Shown here: piece by piece, positions 1 to 5,824 of the stretch
Layout of the letters: every line of letters begins with the position of its first letter
How positions within the stretch are numbered: the stretch's first letter is position 1
Source: Pseudomonadota bacterium
Lineage (GTDB): Bacteria > SAR324 > NAC60-12
Direction: 5' to 3'
DNA length: 20,657 nucleotides
NCBI GenBank assembly: GCA_014381795.1
Contig: JACNKY010000248.1
Coordinates: 1-20,657, forward strand
The notes under the pieces: generated by a model
The model's database searches: none
Told to the model about the DNA's origin: nothing
Seen by the model: the letters and a program-made list of their open reading frames with translations, nothing else
Position numbers and translations under genes: made by a program

Positions 1-132
1 CAAGCTTTAGCGAATGTAACAAATGGATTTTTCATTTCCAGATTGCTGATTCATCTGCAGGGAGGATCTAAGACTTTATACAAGTTCATCTGCCTGAATC
101 ACTTTTTTGCAAATTTAAGAATTGTAACTTGA
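1..132 (+). pseudogene. Possible histidine-kinase C-terminal remnant
   Basis: The frame starting at base 1 encodes 43 residues before TGA at 130-132. Residues 10-23, GFFISRLLIHLQGG, resemble the last nucleotide-binding box of HATPase domains, commonly of the form GLGLxISRxLxExxGG. The usual C-terminal strand (F.V.LP) is not in this frame, but another frame over bases 80-108 reads DFIQVHLPES, which does look like that strand. This suggests a frameshifted or decayed kinase end. The match is short and the glycine pair before the helix is missing, so chance similarity is quite possible. Confidence 0.2.
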
Positions 133-352
133 TTAAAATCTTAACTTATCCTAAATTTCAATGAGTTTATTTTTTTTAAAGACAATCCAAGTTAGCTCGA
201 CTGAATGTAATTTTAACCAAAAGAGCAGTTTGTGTTTCAGTTCTTCAAATTGGTGACCCCACGGAAGGTGTTGCTCCCCCTATATAAGAATAACATAACT
301 CCAGACTGCTCTAACTAGACAACGGACTTCCGGATCTTCTTGAACATGACAA
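1..352. other. Leading non-coding stretch with possible promoter
   Basis: No intact gene is visible in these 352 bases. The plus-strand frame from base 1 is open to a TGA at 130-132 and may be the end of a gene entering from the left (listed separately). The rest, about 133-352, is A+T-rich with several T and A runs and probably carries the control region of the small gene at 353. A TATAAG-like -10 element sits at 283-288, but I see no -35 hexamer at the right distance, so the promoter is weak as a call. No tRNA-like or strong hairpin structure was seen. Confidence 0.4.
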
Positions 353-568
353 ATGACTGACGAAAATCCCTCAACCGTCATTGTAAATATGCATGGTTTA
401 CTGGGAGAGCATGAAGTTATTCAAATGGAATTTGAAGCAGAACTTCTTCAAGAGAAAGAACAATTTGTTTTTGATAATGTGGCTTATGAAATTGTACGTA
501 TTATAAATGAGGATGTCGAATATCCTGTTGTATATGTTTCTATTCTCGATATTTTAAGCCAGACTTGA
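353..568 (+). CDS. Small acidic protein of unknown function, upstream of mfd
   Basis: A 71-residue protein that I do not recognise. It is acidic (many Glu and Asp), has no signal peptide, membrane segment or cysteine, and is probably cytoplasmic. After a Glu-rich middle (residues about 22-36) the C-terminal half alternates hydrophobic and polar residues (FVFDNVAYEIVRII, then YPVVYVSILDIL), as expected for beta strands; a small beta-barrel fold would fit but is a guess. The ATG at 353 has no Shine-Dalgarno sequence; an ATG at 346 in another frame stops after four codons. The stop lies 10 bases before the TTG and 34 before the first ATG proposed for mfd, so the two are probably co-transcribed. 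It looks real from its position, its orientation and its protein-like hydrophobic pattern. Confidence 0.6.
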   Translation: MTDENPSTVIVNMHGLLGEHEVIQMEFEAELLQEKEQFVFDNVAYEIVRIINEDVEYPVVYVSILDILSQT

Positions 569-578
569 TCACTGACGA

Positions 579-3500
579 TTGCCCCGCTTTTTTCCTAATA
601 ACATGCCTGCATCACTCCAAAATATCCTCCATAAAATAAAATCAGACGCTCCAGTTGTTGAATTACAAGGACTTTCCGGATCGAGCAAAGCTCTAGTACT
701 TTCCTTGCTCAGTCTACAAATGAAGCAGGCTGCAGAAAAAACAATTCCACTGGTAGTTGTTTGTGAATCATTTGATATCGCTGAAGTTCTGCTTAATGAT
801 CTTTACTATTATTCAGGCAGAGAAGGTGTACATTTTTTCCCTTTCTGGGATGTACTGCCTTATGATAATTTTTCACCACATAAAGGTCTGGTTGCTCAGC
901 GTTTTCAAACACTAGGCGCACTGCTCAAAGGTAAGGTCAGGATTCTCGTTACAACGCCGAACGGGATGATGCAGCGTTTCCTACCGCGTGATACTTTCCA
1001 AAAAAACACAATTTCGCTGAACACGGAATATATCGGCAGTACCGAACTTATCCGGCAGCAATTGCTGTTTTCAGGATACAATCAGGTTGATGTCGTAGAG
1101 GATCAGGGTGAATTCAGTACCCATGGAGCAATTCTGGACGTTTTTCCGCTCAATCGAGAAAAACCTGTACGGATGGAGTTGACAGCAAAGAAGGAACTCT
1201 TGTACCTCAAACCATTCGATATTCAGACTCAGCGGACGACTGATACAGAGTTAGACTCACTCGACATTCTGCCTGGGACTGAAATTCTTTTTAATCTGCA
1301 GACGATTAATTATGCCCGCCAGACTCTGCCTTCATTCCGTAAAGAATGTACTCCTGAAGTTTTAAAACGTTTGAAAGAGAGTTTAAGTAAAAGTGAAAGT
1401 TTTCCCGGAATTGAATCACTATCACCTCTTTTTTACCCAAAGCTTGAAACACTTTTTGATTACATTCCTGCAGAACATCTGCTCGTAGTTGATGAAGAAA
1501 ATAACGTGAAGAAACGCGCAGAGAATTTTTATCAGGAAGTTTTCATGGAATACGAACTCAGTTCACAACAAAATAAACTGACTCTGTCTCCAGAATCATT
1601 ATTCTTAACAAGCAGTGAACTGGAGTTCCGATTACAAAAATCTGCTCAGTTATTTTTAAATTCCAAAACTCAAAATCATAAAGCTGAACGTACCCTGCAT
1701 CAGCTTCAGTTTGTCAATAATCATTCCCTGCGGCAGGGATTTGAAAAAACAAAAGCAACATCTGCGGCAGGTCACATGGTGCAGATGCTTCAGAACTGGT
1801 ATAAGTCAGGAGTACCAATTTTGCTGAGTGCCAAAAATCAAACACATGCCGATCATTTTCAGCAACTGTTGGAAGATTTAGGTGTGGAAACGTTTGTTGC
1901 AGGAGAGCAACTGAATCCTGAAACCTGTCCGTGGCTGGAATGGCTGGAGAACAGTCCTGTTGATGGCTCAAAAAAATCAATTCCTATCATAAGTGGAAAC
2001 GTTTCTGCAGGTTTTCGTAAACTTGACACAGAGGGTAAAATACATTTTATTCTGCTGACAGAAGAAGAAGTTTTTGGTGAAAAAACTCGAAGTAGACGTT
2101 TGCAACGGACACAGGTTCAACAGGTTGCTGGCAGTTTGGATGATTTGCGTGAAGGCGACCATGTGGTGCATTTGGATTATGGAATTGGACGATATCAGGG
2201 TTTACAGAAAATTTCCGCGGGAGGTACAAACAACGAATTTATGCAACTGATTTATGCACGTGAAGAAAAAGTTTATGTGCCTGTAGGCAAATTTCACCTT
2301 GTGCAAAAATATGTAAATGCAGACGGGAATCCTCCAAAACTGAGTAAACTTGGAGAAAAATCTTGGAAAAAAACACGCGCAAAAGTAGCACGTTCTGTAG
2401 AGGATATCGCAGGAGAACTAGCAGAAATATATGCAGAAAGGAAAACACGTAAAGGTTTTGCCTTCAACACAGACGATGCAGAAATGCAGAAATTTGAACT
2501 ACGCTTTCCCTTTGAGGAAACTCCGGATCAGTTGGAGGTCATCAGTTCTGTTAAGGCAGACATGGAATCTGAAATGCCGATGGATCGTTTAGTCTGCGGT
2601 GATGTTGGTTTTGGAAAAACAGAAATTGCCATGCGGGGTGCCTTCAAAGCGGTCCAGCAGGAAAAACAGGTCGCAATCCTAGTACCAACAACAATCCTTG
2701 CTCAGCAACATTACCAAACTTTTAACCAACGTTTTGAAGACACACCGTTTATTATTGAAGTCATCAGCCGTTTTCGTACAGAGGCAGAACAAAAAGATAT
2801 TCTAAAACGTCTCCAAGAAGGAAAAATTGATGTCATTATCGGTACCCATCGTTTGCTTTCGACAGATATCAAGTTCCATGACTTAGGTTTGTTGGTAGTA
2901 GATGAAGAACAGCGGTTTGGAGTAAAGCACAAAGAAAAAATAAAGCGTTTCAGAGCGGCAGTCGATGTCCTCACACTTTCCGCAACTCCAATTCCACGAA
3001 CACTTCACATGTCACTGATGGGACTGCGTGACCTGAGTTTGGTCAATACTCCGCCTGCAGATCGCAGAGCGGTAAGAACTCGATTGCTGCCGGTCAACGA
3101 TTATATTATTCAGGAAGCAGTCAGTCGCGAAATTCGTCGTGGTGGCCAGGTTTTTGTGGTACATAACCGTGTTGAGTCAATTTATGAATACGGACGTTAT
3201 CTTGAAAGTATCCTGCCTAACATCCGAATTGCCATCGGTCACGGCCAAATGAAAGAACAGCAACTGGAAAAAGTTATGCTGGATTTTATTGAAGGCCGCT
3301 TTGACGTTCTGCTCTCAACCACCATTATTGAGTCCGGACTTGATATTCCGAAAGCAAACACCATCATCATCAATAATGCTCAAAATTTTGGGCTTTCCCA
3401 ACTCTATCAATTGCGTGGCAGGGTCGGCCGTAGCAATGTACAGGCCTATGCGTATTTGCTGATTCCTGCCGAAAAAATATTAAGTGGAGTTGCACATGAG

Positions 3501-4148
3501 CGACTACAGGTTCTGCAGGATCTCAATGATCTTGGTGCAGGTTTTAAAGTTGCGTCTAGGGACCTGGAAATACGGGGAGCGGGCAATTTACTTGGTTCAG
3601 AACAGTCTGGACAAATTGCCAGTGTTGGACTGGAACTCTACACACAGATGGTGGACAGGGCGGTTAAAAAACTGCAGCAAGCTGACTCCGGATTAGCGCC
3701 TGAAGATATTAATGTTCGTCTGGATCACATTGACCAGGCAATTCCGGAAAGCTATATTCGCAGCACGAGCCAGCGTCTTTCACTTTACAAAGCATTGGGG
3801 ACATTACCCACAAAGGAAGATCTTTGGGATTTCCGTAATGGAATCGAAAACCGCTTTGGTGCGCTTCCGGAATCAGTATTGAATATTTTTAGGAATGCGG
3901 AAGTTCGGCTCTGGGGACAACTCCATGGTGTTGAAACAATTGAACATGACCATAACCGTTTGAGGATACAGTTGAAAGATGCCTCAAAACTCAATCATGA
4001 AAAACTGATAGAATGGCTCTGTGAACAGGAAACAGCGTTGAGCTATATTCCGGAAAACACACTCGATTTTAAAAATGTGCCTCCTGAAATGCCTGCCATC
4101 CTCAATGGACTTAAAAAACTCGAACAAGTTTTTACTGTCTCCAGGTGA
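579..4148 (+). CDS. mfd: Transcription-repair coupling factor Mfd
   Basis: Mfd recognises RNA polymerase stalled at DNA lesions, pushes it off using ATP and recruits UvrA for nucleotide excision repair. The 1189-residue length is normal for the family (about 1150). In order: a UvrB-like N-terminal module (about 1-350) that binds UvrA; a linker domain; the RNA-polymerase-interacting CarD-like domain starting near residue 520 (EGDHVVHLDYGIGRY); the RecG-like translocase with Walker A GDVGFGKTE (Lys680), DEEQ box at 775-778 and motif VI RGRVGR at 946-951; then the C-terminal autoinhibitory domain. The longest frame starts at TTG 579; an ATG at 603 (MPASLQNIL) is an equally likely start, and neither has a Shine-Dalgarno site. 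The gene follows the small ORF at 353 and converges with the aminotransferase gene. All catalytic motifs are intact. Confidence 0.97.
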   Translation: MPRFFPNNMPASLQNILHKIKSDAPVVELQGLSGSSKALVLSLLSLQMKQAAEKTIPLVVVCESFDIAEVLLNDLYYYSGREGVHFFPFWDVLPYDNFSPHKGLVAQRFQTLGALLKGKVRILVTTPNGMMQRFLPRDTFQKNTISLNTEYIGSTELIRQQLLFSGYNQVDVVEDQGEFSTHGAILDVFPLNREKPVRMELTAKKELLYLKPFDIQTQRTTDTELDSLDILPGTEILFNLQTINYARQTLPSFRKECTPEVLKRLKESLSKSESFPGIESLSPLFYPKLETLFDYIPAEHLLVVDEENNVKKRAENFYQEVFMEYELSSQQNKLTLSPESLFLTSSELEFRLQKSAQLFLNSKTQNHKAERTLHQLQFVNNHSLRQGFEKTKATSAAGHMVQMLQNWYKSGVPILLSAKNQTHADHFQQLLEDLGVETFVAGEQLNPETCPWLEWLENSPVDGSKKSIPIISGNVSAGFRKLDTEGKIHFILLTEEEVFGEKTRSRRLQRTQVQQVAGSLDDLREGDHVVHLDYGIGRYQGLQKISAGGTNNEFMQLIYAREEKVYVPVGKFHLVQKYVNADGNPPKLSKLGEKSWKKTRAKVARSVEDIAGELAEIYAERKTRKGFAFNTDDAEMQKFELRFPFEETPDQLEVISSVKADMESEMPMDRLVCGDVGFGKTEIAMRGAFKAVQQEKQVAILVPTTILAQQHYQTFNQRFEDTPFIIEVISRFRTEAEQKDILKRLQEGKIDVIIGTHRLLSTDIKFHDLGLLVVDEEQRFGVKHKEKIKRFRAAVDVLTLSATPIPRTLHMSLMGLRDLSLVNTPPADRRAVRTRLLPVNDYIIQEAVSREIRRGGQVFVVHNRVESIYEYGRYLESILPNIRIAIGHGQMKEQQLEKVMLDFIEGRFDVLLSTTIIESGLDIPKANTIIINNAQNFGLSQLYQLRGRVGRSNVQAYAYLLIPAEKILSGVAHERLQVLQDLNDLGAGFKVASRDLEIRGAGNLLGSEQSGQIASVGLELYTQMVDRAVKKLQQADSGLAPEDINVRLDHIDQAIPESYIRSTSQRLSLYKALGTLPTKEDLWDFRNGIENRFGALPESVLNIFRNAEVRLWGQLHGVETIEHDHNRLRIQLKDASKLNHEKLIEWLCEQETALSYIPENTLDFKNVPPEMPAILNGLKKLEQVFTVSR

Positions 4149-4170
4149 GGTTTTCAGGGAAAAAGAGGGG

Positions 4171-4183
4171 TTGATTTAATCAA
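4171..4183. repeat. 13-base palindrome after mfd
   Basis: TTGATT-T-AATCAA is a perfect 6-base inverted repeat with one central base, 23 bases past the mfd stop. On the minus strand it is preceded by TTTT, so it could help end transcription or be an operator-like site; it is too short to call a terminator. Confidence 0.3.
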
Positions 4184-4213
4184 AAAGGAAACTGGATCAA
4201 GAGCAGGTACACA

Positions 4214-4279
4214 GGAGGTCGTCTTAAATGCTTGTCATCCTTGGCAATTTTTTTCCGTCCCTGGAAAACGACGACCTCC
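4214..4279. repeat. Inverted repeat between convergent genes, possible terminator
   Basis: GGAGGTCGTC at 4214-4223 is matched exactly by its reverse complement at 4270-4279, enclosing 46 bases. The site lies between the 3' ends of mfd (4148) and the aminotransferase gene (4342), where a bidirectional terminator would be expected. The long loop holds a seven-T run (about 4248-4254), but there is no T run right after the stem on either strand, so this is not a standard intrinsic terminator. It could equally be a REP-like element or a structured 3' UTR. Confidence 0.4.
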
Positions 4280-4341
4280 CATGAGATCCCTTTACTGAAA
4301 CTGCAACAATGCAAGTTTATCACCATTTTAACTGATTTTGC

Positions 4342-5418
4342 TTAGGTGTCTAAAAACCTGCTGTATACTTCCATGAAGCGCTGCATCTCCGGCATCATCC
4401 TGAGACTCATTCGGAAAGTATGTGAAATCGGTGGCCCCATCGGTCGTACAAGAATTTTATTTTCCTTCAAATATTTACATGCCGCGACTGGATCTGGAGG
4501 TTCCACCAGCATAAAATTAGTTTTATTTGAATAATATTTGACCTGATGTTGATCAAAATATTTTTCCAACGCAGGTTTGCTTTCCTCAAGCAAATGCTTC
4601 ACGATCCTCTGCCAGTGTTCTGGATTTTTTAATTGTTCACGTGCCGCAAAAACCGCAACCACATTTACGTCATACGGCCCGCGTATTTTTTGCAGATGCT
4701 TGATAAAGTCTGGTCTCGCAATGACATACCCCAAACGCAGACTAGGCATACCTAGCGCTTTTGAAAAAGTGCGGATTATAATTAGATTTGGATAACTCGA
4801 CAATAATGAAACACAGGTTTCTCCCGTAAATTCATAATACGCTTCATCTACAAGTACTGGAATATAAGGAAATGTTTTTAGCAAATCCTCGATTTGCTCC
4901 AGAGAAACTGCTGTGCCTGTGGGATTATTCGGATTAATGACCACTATTAAACGTGTCTTAGAGTTCACCGAATCTTTTAGTTCTTGATGGGGAAAGCGAA
5001 AATCCCTCGAAAATTGCGGACCGTCAATAGCACAACCTAATGTTCCAGTAATCTGCCGGAACATCGGAAAGCCAGGCTGAGCCATTTTAACTTCATCCCC
5101 TTTTTCCAGTAAACAGCGTAAAATAAGGTCTATTCCCTGATCTGAACCATTCGTCAGTAGTAAACTTTTGTTAGGCACACCTACATATTCGCCCAACTTC
5201 TCCAGGAAATCACCGTAGATCGGATAAGCGTGAATACGATTTTTTAGTAATTCAGCAATATTTTCTACGACTTCCGGTGGAGGAGGAAGAGGAGGCTCGT
5301 TAAAGTCCATCAGTATATATTCTTCCGGATTCCTATTTTCCAGAGGAGGATCATAAAATCCCATGCTGGAAATTGCCTCCCTAACTTTTATATTTTGCCG
5401 TGAATTATCCTCTGGCAT
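4342..5418 (-). CDS. HisC-like PLP aminotransferase (class I/II)
   Basis: A 358-residue fold-type I pyridoxal-phosphate enzyme of the histidinol-phosphate aminotransferase family. With the start chosen here, NPNNPTG is at 162-168, the cofactor-ring Asp191 and Tyr194 lie in DEAYYEF, and the Schiff-base lysine is Lys220 in TFSKALGMPSLRLGY. HisC converts imidazole-acetol phosphate to histidinol phosphate; relatives act on aromatic amino acids or on phosphorylated threonine, so the substrate is uncertain. No other his gene is nearby. The frame stays open to 5484, but that would overlap the RAM gene by about 60 bases. The ATG at 5418 lies 7 bases after the RAM stop and follows GTGAGTGAGAAG, a modest ribosome site, so it is preferred. 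Coupling with the RAM gene hints at amino-acid-responsive control. Confidence 0.85.
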   Translation of the reverse strand: MPEDNSRQNIKVREAISSMGFYDPPLENRNPEEYILMDFNEPPLPPPPEVVENIAELLKNRIHAYPIYGDFLEKLGEYVGVPNKSLLLTNGSDQGIDLILRCLLEKGDEVKMAQPGFPMFRQITGTLGCAIDGPQFSRDFRFPHQELKDSVNSKTRLIVVINPNNPTGTAVSLEQIEDLLKTFPYIPVLVDEAYYEFTGETCVSLLSSYPNLIIIRTFSKALGMPSLRLGYVIARPDFIKHLQKIRGPYDVNVVAVFAAREQLKNPEHWQRIVKHLLEESKPALEKYFDQHQVKYYSNKTNFMLVEPPDPVAACKYLKENKILVRPMGPPISHTFRMSLRMMPEMQRFMEVYSRFLDT

Positions 5419-5425
5419 ATGCTTC

Positions 5426-5701
5426 TCACTCACCGATTGAAAACATGTGTTCCAGATCGTGCCTGGAATATGTATGGAAAGCAATCAAAGTTTCTGTTGC
5501 AGTTATACCTTCCAGTTCTCCAAATTTTCCGGCAATTGTATCAGCGATTTGTTCATTAGTTTTGACGCGCACAACCGCCACCAAATCATAACGTCCAGCC
5601 ACTGAATAGACTTCCGAAACTTCCTTCATATTAACCAGTTTTTCTGAAATACCTTTTATTTGCTGGCGTTCAATATTTAAAAGAACCAGTGCTGTTACCA
5701 T
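5426..5701 (-). CDS. Stand-alone Lrp/AsnC ligand-binding (RAM) domain protein
   Basis: The 91-residue protein is one RAM (regulation of amino acid metabolism) domain, the alpha/beta effector-binding and oligomerising half of Lrp/AsnC regulators, without the DNA-binding helix-turn-helix. Seen: the N-terminal strand AVTALVLLNI-like segment (residues 1-10), the central EVYSVAGRYDLVAVVRVKT (about 31-49) with the family's typical V-x-G-x-Y/F-D-L pattern, and the ITATETLIAF strand near 65-75. Such stand-alone proteins bind amino acids and may modify a full-length Lrp or an enzyme. The ATG at 5701 has the best ribosome site in the window, AGGAG 7 bases upstream. It is followed 7 bases later by the HisC-like gene, so a regulatory or metabolic link with that enzyme is a reasonable inference. 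Confidence 0.88.
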   Translation of the reverse strand: MVTALVLLNIERQQIKGISEKLVNMKEVSEVYSVAGRYDLVAVVRVKTNEQIADTIAGKFGELEGITATETLIAFHTYSRHDLEHMFSIGE

Positions 5702-5713
5702 GATTTTCTCCTG
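5696..5713 (-). promoter_or_regulatory. Strong Shine-Dalgarno site of the RAM gene
   Basis: On the minus strand the RAM ATG (5701-5699) is preceded by CAGGAGAAAATC, with AGGAG centred about 9 bases upstream. This is the only clear Shine-Dalgarno site in the window, and it fixes the start of this gene. Confidence 0.75.
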
Positions 5714-5744
5714 TGTTAGGGATTGTTTACTTAAATAATGTCTT

Positions 5745-5771
5745 ATTCTAACAAAGCTCTATTATTTTCAA
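5745..5771 (-). promoter_or_regulatory. Possible sigma70-type promoter for the RAM-aminotransferase pair
   Basis: On the minus strand TTGAAA (5771-5766) is followed after 15 bases by TAGAAT (5750-5745); each hexamer matches 5 of 6 consensus positions. It lies about 45 bases upstream of the RAM start, in the 123-base gap behind polA. The spacer is shorter than the optimal 17, so confidence is limited. Confidence 0.35.
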
Positions 5772-5824
5772 AAGGATTTTGTTAGCACTCTGTTTGGCTA
5801 CACATACTTTATGTTCTGTTGAGA

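Noticed and set aside
251..274. Possible sigma54 promoter (GGTG and TTGCT elements) ahead of the 353 gene
   Set aside because: No GG and GC pair has the required 12-base register, so the -24/-12 pattern is not met.
5419..5484. Longer N-terminus for the aminotransferase starting at 5484
   Set aside because: It would overlap the RAM gene by about 60 bases, while the ATG at 5418 has correct spacing after the RAM stop and a modest ribosome site.
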